NCBI GenBank assembly: GCA_030037875.1
Contig: JASHPV010000159.1
Location: forward strand, 1-13,068
From: Thermoplasmata archaeon
Lineage (GTDB): Archaea; Thermoplasmatota; Thermoplasmata; Lutacidiplasmatales; UBA184
DNA length: 13,068 nucleotides
Reading direction: 5' to 3'
The notes below the pieces were generated by a model. That model did not search any database and had not been told where the DNA came from. It saw only the letters and a list, made by a program, of their open reading frames with translations. Both the position numbers and the translations under genes were made by a program. Below are positions 1 to 6,536 of this stretch, piece after piece. Positions within the stretch are counted from its first letter, which is position 1; each line of letters starts with the position of its first letter.

Positions 1-1
1 G

Positions 2-553
2 GACCTGAAGCGGATCCGATACCCGATCGAGTACAACCTGAGCAGTTTCTCGCTTCGGTCGGACGTGTATCGCAGAGCCTCCGCCTCGGCGAAGGAGCTG
101 GGCACCGAGCATTTCGAACCCTGGTTCTTCTACAATGCCATGATCACGGGTCCCGACGTCCGGCTCTTGTCCGCGCCCACCGTGCTCACGGAGTACCGGC
201 AGCATTCCGACAACGCCCGTCGGAGGAACGTCAACGCGTACGGCTGGAGCCAGACGCTCGCCAACACTGCGCGGAATCTGGACCCGTTTATCGCGCGCCT
301 GAAGGACTACCCGCTGGTCCGTAAGGAATTCCGGGCCCGGCAACTGATCTATCAGCTCATGGCGGAGATGTTGGGACGCTCATCGCGCCGGGCCCTGCTC
401 GCGCAGGCCACCGGTATACTTCCTTTGATCCGTACGCAGGCGGTCCGAAGACGGCGCGACTTTCTTTTCCGAGTGTTCGCGGCTACGATCATCGGGGAAC
501 CGGTGCGGAGAGGCTATCGCGCGAGCCTCACCGGCCGGCGAGAGTCGAACTAA
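2..553 (+). CDS. Probable family 2 glycosyltransferase, C-terminal part (5' end outside window)
   Basis: The frame is open from the left edge, so only the last 183 residues are visible. The visible part begins in a segment with 'NLSSFSLRSDVYRR', then 'FEPWFFYNAMITG' and 'TEYRQHSDNARR'. This order is typical of the end of family 2 (GT-A fold) glycosyltransferases, where an acidic/aromatic 'E.W.F' segment is followed by a 'YRxHxxN' motif. The nucleotide-binding domain and DXD motif would lie upstream and cannot be checked. The final 100 residues are Arg-rich and partly helical with no clear membrane span. The gene ends with TAA. A polyprenyl diphosphate synthase gene follows 165 bases downstream on the same strand, which fits a role in lipid-linked or surface glycan synthesis. 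The substrate is unknown. Confidence 0.68.
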   Translation, partial: DLKRIRYPIEYNLSSFSLRSDVYRRASASAKELGTEHFEPWFFYNAMITGPDVRLLSAPTVLTEYRQHSDNARRRNVNAYGWSQTLANTARNLDPFIARLKDYPLVRKEFRARQLIYQLMAEMLGRSSRRALLAQATGILPLIRTQAVRRRRDFLFRVFAATIIGEPVRRGYRASLTGRRESN

Positions 554-704
554 ACTTTCCATTCACTCGGGACGCTCGGCATGGCTCTTCCGACTCGCCA
601 CGACCTGAGGTTCCCCCTGTTTCGCGTGTCTGAGCGGGATAGAAGACTCTCCATCATCCCACGGTGCTTTCGACGGGGGCGGCGAGGGGTGAACGCTTAA
701 CCTC

Positions 705-711
705 GGTGAGG
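705..711 (+). promoter_or_regulatory. Ribosome-binding site for the cis-prenyltransferase gene
   Basis: GGTGAGG is complementary to the usual archaeal 16S 3' end. It lies 7 bases before TTG 719 and 13 bases before ATG 725, so spacing favours the TTG start. Confidence 0.5.
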
Positions 712-718
712 AATACAA

Positions 719-1549
719 TTGGTAATGCCGCCGGACCAACGGGGAGGCACGGACTCGCCCGAAGGCCCGCCGCGATATCTCTCCAGCATCCTGGCCGATG
801 CGCTCCGAGAGAGCACCGAGCGCCACCTGCTCGACCTGATTCGAAAAGAACCGGTTCCCCGCCACCTGGGATTGATCATGGACGGGAACCGCCGGTTCGC
901 CCGCGATCACGGTCTGGTGGTCGAGGAGGGCCACCTGAGGGGAAAGGACAAGCTCGAGGAGCTTCTCAATTGGTGCCTCGAGGCGGGGATCCGGATCCTT
1001 ACGGTCTACGCCCTCTCGACGGAGAACTTGAACCGCTCGGACCAGGAGGTCTCCCAGTTGATGGACCTCTTCGCCGAATCGTTCCGGGACATCGCCCGGG
1101 ACCCGCGAGTCCATAAACACCACATCCACGTCGCGGCGATTGGGAACCGCGCCGTGCTCCGGGCGGACGTCGTCGAGGCCATTGATCTCGCCGAGAGCGC
1201 GACCAAGGACTATTCGGACTACTACTACAACGTCGCCATCGCTTACGGCGGGCGTGAGGAAATCGTCCAGGCGATCCGGCGGCTGGCGAGCCAAGTCGCC
1301 GCCGGAACGCTGCGTCCCGAAGAGATCGATGATCGAAAGGTGTCCGAGAACCTGTACACAGCCCACCTACCCGACCCCGACCTGGTTCTGCGGACCAGCG
1401 GGGAAGAACGCATCTCGAATTTCCTCCTGTGGCAGGTCGCGTATTCGGAGCTCTACTTCGCCGATGTCATGTGGCCGGGGTTGTCCAAAACCGACTTTCT
1501 GCGAGCCATTCGCGCCTTCCAGCTTCGACGCCGGAACTTTGGAAAGTAG
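719..1549 (+). CDS. uppS: Cis-prenyltransferase (Z-type polyprenyl/undecaprenyl diphosphate synthase family)
   Basis: This enzyme adds isopentenyl diphosphate in cis to an allylic primer, making the long polyprenyl diphosphate that becomes the glycan carrier lipid (dolichol type in archaea). The 276-residue protein carries the family signatures in order: 'LIMDGNRRFA' at residues 52-61 with catalytic Asp55, 'YALSTENLNR' at 97-106, 'AYGGREEI' at 175-182, and 'LRTSGEERISNFLLWQ' at 224-239 with the diphosphate-binding arginines, followed by 'ELYFADVMWPGL'. Length is close to archaeal homologues, with about 45 extra residues before the first motif. TTG 719 is chosen because of a GGTGAGG site 7 bases upstream; ATG 725 would shorten the protein by only two residues. 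It lies downstream of a glycosyltransferase on the same strand and ends at a hairpin terminator. Product chain length cannot be read from the sequence. Confidence 0.93.
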   Translation: MVMPPDQRGGTDSPEGPPRYLSSILADALRESTERHLLDLIRKEPVPRHLGLIMDGNRRFARDHGLVVEEGHLRGKDKLEELLNWCLEAGIRILTVYALSTENLNRSDQEVSQLMDLFAESFRDIARDPRVHKHHIHVAAIGNRAVLRADVVEAIDLAESATKDYSDYYYNVAIAYGGREEIVQAIRRLASQVAAGTLRPEEIDDRKVSENLYTAHLPDPDLVLRTSGEERISNFLLWQVAYSELYFADVMWPGLSKTDFLRAIRAFQLRRRNFGK

Positions 1550-1584
1550 TCCCGCACCGCCGGGCGCGCGCCCTCCGTACGATT

Positions 1585-1620
1585 GAGCTTGGGACCGGCC
1601 GAGCCCAAGGCTCACTTTTT
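1585..1620 (+). terminator. Hairpin plus T-run terminator of the cis-prenyltransferase gene
   Basis: Arms GAGCTTGGG (1585-1593) and CCCAAGGCTC (1604-1613) pair with a single bulged base and a 10-base loop. TTTTT (1616-1620) follows two bases later. It starts 36 bases after the uppS stop. The right arm and T-run overlap the end of the convergent peptidase gene. The T-run faces the plus strand only, so this structure serves uppS. Confidence 0.6.
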
Positions 1621-3177
1621 CGTCAGCGTTTTCAGGAGCGCCGCCCCGTCCGGGGACCCCAGCCCCGTGCAGGCGTTCCATCCCGCTTCCGCGTCGAACG
1701 CCCCATTGTTCCCCTCGGTGATCTCCCGGAACGTGCCAGATTCCGGGGCGACGTAGACGAGGGGCTGGAGAAATCCGAGGGGAACGCCTAACGCCTGATT
1801 GAGGCGGGCGACGAGCGCCGCCCACAGAGGCGCGACCGCGCTCGTTCCTCCCACCACCACCGAACGGCCATCCACGAAAACCGAGTAACCGGTTTCGGGG
1901 TCGGCATCTCCGGAGACATCGGGGACTCCCCGACCCGCGAAATCACCTTCTCCCGTGGGAACCCCTGCCGAGTTCTGATAGGATGGGCGTGGGAAGACCT
2001 GGCTCACGCCACCTCCCGTGGCGCCCTGGCCGGTTGCCAGATCGTTCCATACCACCTCTTCTCGGATCTCATCGGTGTCCTCGAGGTCGAGCAGCAGCCG
2101 CGTCCCTCCGCATCCGAGCGCGTACGGGGAAGAAGCGGGGAAGTCAACCGCGAGAGTGCCGATCGGGCCGCCGTCACTTGAGCCCTCATCTCCCGCCGCC
2201 GCGGTGACCGTGATGCCCATGGCGGTGGCGTCTTCACAGGCCTGATTGAATACCGTGATGGCCTGTCCCGTCCACGCCGATTCCGGATTCCCCCAGCTAA
2301 TGGACAGTACCGTCGGGTGGTTGGCCGAATCGTGGATCGCTGTCGTCAGCGCGTCGAGGAAACCCTGATCATTGTTGGGCGCGAAATACGCTACGAGTCG
2401 GGCTCCCGGGGCCAACACTCCGGCCATCTCGATATCGAGTTCGACCTCCATATCGGGTCCGTTCGCCGCTCCCGTGGGAGCATTCTGCGCGCCATCGACC
2501 GACACCGTGGTCACGGGGGACGGGGAGACCCCCGCGGTCTGGAAGAAGGTCTTCAGGTCCTCGGGCCGGAATCCCCCGCCGAACTCGAGGATCCCGATGC
2601 ACTGGCCCGCTCCCGTGGTGCCGGTGGGAAATGCGTAGGCGTCGGCTACCTGCGAAGGGGAGTACGAGATTCCGCCGGCCCGCGCCGCGCGAAGATGAGG
2701 GCGAACCTGCGGCCGGCGATCCAGCCCAAAGACGCCAAGGATCCGATCCTCCAAACCTGCGGGAATATGGAGCGGGCCCTCTCGGCCCCGGAATGAGCCA
2801 AGCGGCCCCTCGTATTGCCCGAGCTGGGTACCAAACATCTGGCTCAATGCCGCGACCGAGCCCGAAAGACGGACGGCGCGCCGAGCGAGGTCGACGCCGA
2901 TTACTTCGACTCCAGCCTGGCTAGCGGCCGCACGAAGAGCGGCGACATCCTCCTCCGCCGCTCCATAAAGACCCGAAAACTCCCCCCGAGTCACGTACTT
3001 CCGTGCGAAGGGAGGACCTCCCGCGAACGACGGCAGCGAGCGGATGGGCGGTTGGCGCTCCCTCCGACGAAGGTAGATCGTGACGTCGGTCGATTCCTTG
3101 GGGTTTGCCGGTCCAATCCGGCGATATCCCGCGGGAACACTGCGCTCGCTCCCCTCCAACTCCGTAGTAGACTCCAT
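1612..3177 (-). CDS. Kumamolisin-like serine-carboxyl peptidase (family S53, sedolisin)
   Basis: A 521-residue pro-peptidase. Residues about 30-150 resemble the pro-kumamolisin activation domain ('VTIYLRRR' near the start, 'VFGLDRRP' near its end), and the catalytic domain follows to the C-terminus. The Ser-Glu-Asp triad is visible: Glu244 and Asp248 in 'EVELDIEMAG', Ser446 in 'GGTSAVAPLW', and the oxyanion Asp330 in 'AAAGDEGSSDG'. 'SISWG' and 'CTGLGSPDG' are also conserved. No hydrophobic signal peptide is seen. As I recall, kumamolisin precursors lack an obvious one too. S53 enzymes usually work at acidic pH and mature by cutting off the prodomain. ATG 3177 is preferred because the protein then begins like family members; GTG 3198 would add seven residues. 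Compared with kumamolisin, two calcium-ligand positions look changed (Glu485 and Asn501 where Asp is expected). The gene diverges from the thermosome gene and resembles bacterial homologues, so transfer is possible. Confidence 0.92.
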   Translation of the reverse strand: MESTTELEGSERSVPAGYRRIGPANPKESTDVTIYLRRRERQPPIRSLPSFAGGPPFARKYVTRGEFSGLYGAAEEDVAALRAAASQAGVEVIGVDLARRAVRLSGSVAALSQMFGTQLGQYEGPLGSFRGREGPLHIPAGLEDRILGVFGLDRRPQVRPHLRAARAGGISYSPSQVADAYAFPTGTTGAGQCIGILEFGGGFRPEDLKTFFQTAGVSPSPVTTVSVDGAQNAPTGAANGPDMEVELDIEMAGVLAPGARLVAYFAPNNDQGFLDALTTAIHDSANHPTVLSISWGNPESAWTGQAITVFNQACEDATAMGITVTAAAGDEGSSDGGPIGTLAVDFPASSPYALGCGGTRLLLDLEDTDEIREEVVWNDLATGQGATGGGVSQVFPRPSYQNSAGVPTGEGDFAGRGVPDVSGDADPETGYSVFVDGRSVVVGGTSAVAPLWAALVARLNQALGVPLGFLQPLVYVAPESGTFREITEGNNGAFDAEAGWNACTGLGSPDGAALLKTLTKK

Positions 3178-3185
3178 AACGTCCC

Positions 3186-3210
3186 TGCCGGCCCTCACGA
3201 GGGGCCGGCA
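3186..3210. repeat. GC-rich inverted repeat at the start of the peptidase gene
   Basis: TGCCGGCCC (3186-3194) and GGGCCGGCA (3202-3210) are perfect 9-base arms around a 7-base loop. The repeat covers the alternative GTG start of the peptidase and ends 9 bases before its preferred ATG, so it would lie in that mRNA's leader. Confidence 0.6.
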
Positions 3211-3227
3211 ACCCCCGTCGCCTCGTC

Positions 3228-3245
3228 ACCCAAAGGTCTTTGGGT
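3228..3245. promoter_or_regulatory. 18-bp palindrome between the divergent peptidase and thermosome genes, operator candidate
   Basis: ACCCAAAG and CTTTGGGT are perfect 8-base arms separated by GT. The centre lies about 59 bases upstream of the peptidase ATG and about 70 bases upstream of the thermosome TATA box. That suits a dimeric regulator acting on either promoter. No T-run follows, so it is unlikely to be a terminator. Confidence 0.45.
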
Positions 3246-3304
3246 CCCTGGCAAAACCCCTCCCCCGCGCGGGATGGACGGTCGCGCCAAGCCGCTGCGG
3301 TTCC

Positions 3305-3312
3305 TTTAAATA
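3305..3312 (+). promoter_or_regulatory. TATA box of the thermosome gene
   Basis: TTTAAATA is the only A/T-rich block in a GC-rich region. It lies about 60 bases before the thermosome ATG. Transcription would start roughly 25 bases downstream, near 3333-3335, leaving a leader of about 35 bases. No strong purine-rich BRE is visible just upstream. Confidence 0.75.
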
Positions 3313-3339
3313 CAAGCGCAGGTTCATCGCTCCAGATAA

Positions 3340-3355
3340 CCGAGAAGACTCTCGG
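3340..3355 (+). promoter_or_regulatory. Small hairpin in the thermosome mRNA leader
   Basis: CCGAGA (3340-3345) and TCTCGG (3350-3355) form a 6-bp stem with the 4-base loop AGAC. The last GG of the right arm begins the GGGAG that is the best ribosome-binding candidate (3354-3358), 11 bases before the ATG. It could be an RNA control element, or as DNA an operator near the transcription start. Confidence 0.4.
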
Positions 3356-3369
3356 GAGAAAAGAGAACC

Positions 3370-5025
3370 ATGTTGACAGGGCAGACACCGATTCTGGTGC
3401 TAAAGGAAGGGACCAAGCGGGAGAGGGGACGCGGTGCCCTTTCGAACAACATCGCCGCTGCGAAGGCGATCGCGGATGCCGTCCGTTCGACCCTTGGGCC
3501 GCGCGGACTGGACAAGATGCTGGTCGACTCCATGGGGGATGTCGTCGTCACGAACGACGGCGTCACCATCCTGAAGGAGATGGACGTCGAGCACCCGGCG
3601 GCGAAGATGCTGGTCGAGGTCGCGAAGACCCAGGACCAGGAAGCCGGCGACGGAACCACAACGGCGGTCATCCTCGCGGGCGAGCTCCTCAAGCGCGCCG
3701 AGACGCTCATCGAGCAGAACATTCACCCGACGATCATATCCCAGGGCTACCGGCTCGCCGCTCAGAAGGCGCTCGAAGTGCTCAACGGCATGTCCGAGCC
3801 GGTCAAGATCGACGACCCCGACACGCTCCGGCGCGTCGCCGTGACGTCGATGTCCTCGAAATCCGTCTCGTTCAACCGGGACATGCTGGCCGACATCTCG
3901 GTAAAGGCCATTCAGGCCGTCGCCGAGAAGCACGAGAAGGGATACACGGTCGACCTCGACGACATCCAGATCGTCAAGAAGCAGGGCGGGGCCATCACCG
4001 ACTCGCAGCTGATCGAGGGCGTCATCGTTGACAAGGAGAAGGTCCACTCCGGCATGCCTTCCCGCGTCGAGACGCCGAAGATCGCGCTCCTGGACGCCGC
4101 GCTCGAGATCAAGAAGACCGAGATCGACGCCAAGATCGAGATCAACGAACCGTCCCAGCTGAACGCCTTCCTCCAGGAGGAAGAGAACATGCTGCACCGG
4201 ATGGTCGACCAGGTCAAGAAGTCCGGCGCCAACGTCGTCTTCTGCCAGAAAGGCATCGACGACCTGGCCCAGCACTTCCTGGCGAAGGAAGGCATCTACG
4301 CGGTCCGCCGGGTCAAGAAGTCCGACATGGAAAAGCTGGCCAAGGCGACCGGCGCGAGCATCGTCTCGAAGGTCAGCGAGCTCTCGCCCGAGGACATCGG
4401 AACGGCGGGACTGGTCGAGGAACGCAAGATCGGGGAAGACTCCCTGACGTTCGTTTCCGGCGCCAAGAACGCCCGGGCGGTTTCCATCCTGCTGCGGGGC
4501 GGCACCGAGCATGTGCTCGACGAGATCGAGCGCTCGATGGATGACGCGCTGAACGTGGTCGCGGTCGCGGTGGAGGACGGAAAGGTCGTCTACGGAGGCG
4601 GCGCTTCCGCCGAGGAGCTCGCCATGCACCTGCGCGACGAGGCAGCGAAGGTCGGCGGCCGGGAACAGATGGCGTTCGAGATGTTCGCCGAGGCGCTCGA
4701 GACCGTGCCCCGGACGCTCGCCGAGAACGCGGGTCTGGACCCGATCGACATCCTGATCGAGCTCCGCCAGTCGCACAAGAACGGGAAGAAGTTCTCGGGC
4801 GTCAACGTCTACTCGGGCAAGGTCGACGACATGAAGGTCCTTCACGTCGTGGAACCGATCCGAGTGGGGCGGCAGGCGATCGAGTCGGCCACCGATGCGG
4901 CCGTCATGATCCTCCGCATCGATGACGTCATCGCCTCGAAGTCCGGCGGTCCGCCGGCGGGCGGCGGACCCGGCGGTCCGGGCGGCCCCGGCGGCATGGG
5001 CGGCGGCGACTTCGGCGAGGACTGA
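3370..5025 (+). CDS. ths: Thermosome subunit (group II chaperonin, CCT/TCP-1 family)
   Basis: The cytoplasmic ATP-driven chaperonin of archaea forms a double ring that folds proteins without a separate lid. The 551-residue length is normal. The N-terminal equatorial domain shows 'TLGPRGLDKMLVD' (41-53), 'TNDGVTIL' (61-68) and the nucleotide motif 'GDGTTTAV' (93-100). Intermediate and apical domains follow, then the second equatorial part with 'VYGGGASAEEL' near residue 410. The C-terminus is a Gly/Pro-rich tail with a GGM unit, ending 'GGGDFGED', as in many archaeal thermosomes whose tails project into the cavity. The ATG start is supported by a TATA box about 60 bases upstream and by N-terminal similarity ('TPILVLKEGTKRERGRGA'). 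It appears to be transcribed alone. Codon use is strongly biased to G/C in third positions, as expected of a highly expressed gene. Confidence 0.98.
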   Translation: MLTGQTPILVLKEGTKRERGRGALSNNIAAAKAIADAVRSTLGPRGLDKMLVDSMGDVVVTNDGVTILKEMDVEHPAAKMLVEVAKTQDQEAGDGTTTAVILAGELLKRAETLIEQNIHPTIISQGYRLAAQKALEVLNGMSEPVKIDDPDTLRRVAVTSMSSKSVSFNRDMLADISVKAIQAVAEKHEKGYTVDLDDIQIVKKQGGAITDSQLIEGVIVDKEKVHSGMPSRVETPKIALLDAALEIKKTEIDAKIEINEPSQLNAFLQEEENMLHRMVDQVKKSGANVVFCQKGIDDLAQHFLAKEGIYAVRRVKKSDMEKLAKATGASIVSKVSELSPEDIGTAGLVEERKIGEDSLTFVSGAKNARAVSILLRGGTEHVLDEIERSMDDALNVVAVAVEDGKVVYGGGASAEELAMHLRDEAAKVGGREQMAFEMFAEALETVPRTLAENAGLDPIDILIELRQSHKNGKKFSGVNVYSGKVDDMKVLHVVEPIRVGRQAIESATDAAVMILRIDDVIASKSGGPPAGGGPGGPGGPGGMGGGDFGED

Positions 5026-5055
5026 ACCGTTCTCCCGTAGTTCGCCAGGATCGAA

Positions 5056-5096
5056 CCTTTTCCCCCGTCCCCCGGGGACAATCCCCCGGGGGGCGC
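5056..5096. terminator. Likely terminator region between convergent genes
   Basis: This 41-base block between the thermosome stop and the end of the pyrophosphatase gene holds two copies of TCCCCCGGGG (near 5069-5078 and 5082-5091). Each is nearly self-complementary, and a TTTT run (5058-5061) sits just upstream. The T-run could end thermosome transcripts, and the repeats could fold on either strand. No classical hairpin followed by a T-run is present, so this call is moderate. Confidence 0.4.
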
Positions 5097-5111
5097 GAGT
5101 TCTTCCGACCC

Positions 5112-5660
5112 TTAACCGACCGTTCGAAGCAGGCGGCCTACCCGGCGGATCGCCCGGGCCCTGTGAGACCTTCGGTTCTTCTCTGCGGGGTCGAGTTCGC
5201 CGAAGGTTCTCGTTTCTCCATCGGCGATGAAGATCGGGTCGAAACCGAACCCGTGGGTCCCGCGAGGGCGATGCGCGATGCGGCCGGGGCACTCCCCAGG
5301 CATCAGCCAGCGCCGGGGACCGATAGAAAGCCCGGCGACCGCCCGAAATCTCGCCCGACGGCTTTGGCCCTCAACCAATCTTAGCACGCCGGCCAAGCCG
5401 ATCGTGTCGAACACGTATGCCGAGTACACGCCCGGGAATCCTCCCAGGGCCGGGATGAATAGACCCGAGTCCTCGACCAAGATTCGAGAGCCGAGGTGAT
5501 GGGCCGCATCCAATTTCGCTTCCACTACCGATTCGAGCCGCCCGGCCTGGACTTCCGGCAGTTGGCGACGGCTCCAGCGGACCCTCACATCGTATTCGGA
5601 CAGAATCCCGCGGACCTCACGGAACTTTCCCACGTTCGTCGAGACGAACGTCAAGTCCAT
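5112..5660 (-). CDS. rdgB: XTP/dITP diphosphatase (HAM1/RdgB/Maf-like ITPase family)
   Basis: This housecleaning enzyme hydrolyses non-canonical purine triphosphates such as ITP, dITP and XTP to monophosphates, keeping deaminated bases out of nucleic acids. The 182-residue product has the full set of family motifs: 'STNVGKFREV' (7-16), 'LVEDSGLFI' (61-69) with the catalytic acidic residues, 'GFPGVYSAYV' (74-83), 'HGFGFDPIF' (136-144), 'EKNRRSHRARA' (160-170). ATG 5660 is chosen because it puts the protein start right at the first motif. An upstream extension of the frame would run into the preceding gene. It begins 4 bases after the nitroreductase stop, so the two are almost certainly cotranscribed. 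Length is slightly short but complete. Confidence 0.95.
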   Translation of the reverse strand: MDLTFVSTNVGKFREVRGILSEYDVRVRWSRRQLPEVQAGRLESVVEAKLDAAHHLGSRILVEDSGLFIPALGGFPGVYSAYVFDTIGLAGVLRLVEGQSRRARFRAVAGLSIGPRRWLMPGECPGRIAHRPRGTHGFGFDPIFIADGETRTFGELDPAEKNRRSHRARAIRRVGRLLRTVG

Positions 5661-5664
5661 GGAT

Positions 5665-6195
5665 TTACGCGGGATACCGATCGTACCCGATGATCTCGTC
5701 GGGGCTCTTTCGTCCCTCGGGCGCGGAGGAGCCGTTGGGCTCGCCCGGGTATCCCAGGGGCAGGACCGCAATAGGGTGGATCCCTTCGGGGACCTGCAGA
5801 GCCCGGCGCAGCTTTTCTTCGTGGAAATCGACGATCCAACAGGTGCCCAGTCCTTCGGCGACCGCCGCCAGTCGAAGCTGGTGCACCGCCACGGCCACGT
5901 CGAGGGGGTAGGTGGAAATGTAGCCGCCCACGGTGATCGGGATGTCTTCCTCCAAGGCGAACGCCACGATCACCACGGGCGCTTCCGCGACCACCTTCCC
6001 GCGGGGGCACGCGTGGGCGATCTGTCGCTTCAGCTCCTCGTCGCGGACCACGACAAAGCGCCAAGGCTGGAGATTGGCCTGGGACGGAGCGAGGCGGGCC
6101 GCTGCCACCACGGCACGTACTTTCTCCTCAGGGACTGGACGGGTTTGAAAGCTCGAGCACGAGTGGGATGCTCGTATCGCCTCGTAGAGGTCCAT
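5665..6195 (-). CDS. Nitroreductase-family flavoprotein
   Basis: A 176-residue single-domain protein of the FMN-dependent nitroreductase fold. These usually reduce nitro compounds, quinones or related acceptors with NAD(P)H. Recognisable segments are 'LAPSQANLQPWRFVVV' (35-50), the helix 'LAAVAEGLGTCWIVDF' (109-124) and 'AVLPLGYPGEP' (143-153). The N-terminal motif is unusual. Most members carry an RRSxR-like cluster there whose arginines bind the FMN phosphate, but here it reads 'AIRASHSCSSF', keeping only one Arg. Flavin binding may differ or be weaker. ATG 6195 is the only start codon after the nearest in-frame stop, though no good ribosome-binding site precedes it. It heads a two-gene unit with the XTP/dITP diphosphatase. 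The physiological substrate is unknown. Confidence 0.9.
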   Translation of the reverse strand: MDLYEAIRASHSCSSFQTRPVPEEKVRAVVAAARLAPSQANLQPWRFVVVRDEELKRQIAHACPRGKVVAEAPVVIVAFALEEDIPITVGGYISTYPLDVAVAVHQLRLAAVAEGLGTCWIVDFHEEKLRRALQVPEGIHPIAVLPLGYPGEPNGSSAPEGRKSPDEIIGYDRYPA

Positions 6196-6290
6196 GGGTC
6201 GGCCGAGGAAGAAAAGTCGGGGTGCTACAGGGGAGGCCTTTAGCCCCCCACCAGAGTCGAGCGCATTCGAGTGAACAGAGTGACGCCCGT

Positions 6291-6306
6291 CTTAAAAGCG
6301 TTTCCG
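6291..6306 (-). promoter_or_regulatory. Archaeal promoter (BRE plus TATA) of the nitroreductase/diphosphatase unit
   Basis: Read on the minus strand, GGAAACGCTTTTAAG combines a purine-rich BRE-like element with the TATA-like TTTTAAG. Transcription should start about 25 bases on, near 6268. This leaves a leader of about 70 bases before the nitroreductase ATG. Confidence 0.55.
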
Positions 6307-6355
6307 AACGTCCGCGGTAGAGCCACGCGGGCCGACCCTCTCCCCTTCACCCGCG

Positions 6356-6511
6356 CTACCGGAAGAGCACCAGCGGGCTTCCCAGCGTGTGGATCAGCCC
6401 GCTGAACGCATGGTCCACCCATGCGCCGATGAGTACCCCCATCAAGCTCAGCAAAACGAGACCCGCTACCAGCACCAAAACGAAGGTTGCCCAGGCTTCT
6501 GCGCGGTCCAT
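6356..6511 (-). CDS. Small single-span membrane protein, 51 residues, unknown function
   Basis: The frame starts at ATG 6511 and stops with TAG. After a short charged N-terminus (MDRAEAW), residues about 8-31 form one continuous hydrophobic stretch rich in Leu, Val, Gly and Ala with no charged residue, an obvious transmembrane helix. A 20-residue tail with two His and one Arg follows. GGGGTG (6518-6523, read on the minus strand) lies 6 bases before the ATG, and a TATA-like TTTATC lies about 42 bases upstream. These expression signals together with a clean membrane helix argue for a real gene. A GTG three codons earlier is possible but overlaps the ribosome-binding site. I do not recognise the family. 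It lies between the nitroreductase unit and tRNA-Asp. Confidence 0.6.
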   Translation of the reverse strand: MDRAEAWATFVLVLVAGLVLLSLMGVLIGAWVDHAFSGLIHTLGSPLVLFR

Positions 6512-6536
6512 GCGTCGCACCCCGGGAATTCACGTA

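Noticed and set aside
581..700. 39-codon Arg-rich frame between the glycosyltransferase and uppS
   Set aside because: No good ribosome-binding site and no family resemblance; the Arg-rich composition is what GC-rich intergenic DNA gives by chance.
563..1366. 267-codon minus-strand frame opposite uppS
   Set aside because: Shadow of the uppS coding bias; uppS has all its family motifs on the other strand.
1562..1573. 12-base palindrome GGGCGCGCGCCC after uppS
   Set aside because: Simple alternating GC sequence in GC-rich DNA; it has no loop and no T-run, so I do not give it a function.
3400..5292. Very long open frame (630 codons) antisense to the thermosome gene
   Set aside because: It is mirrored from the strong G/C third-position bias of the thermosome. 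Its translation is low-complexity (Arg/Asp/Leu/Val) and resembles no family I know.
6240..6533. 97-codon minus-strand frame overlapping the small membrane protein
   Set aside because: Arg/Gly-rich and without features, while the overlapping 51-codon frame has a clean membrane helix and proper start signals.
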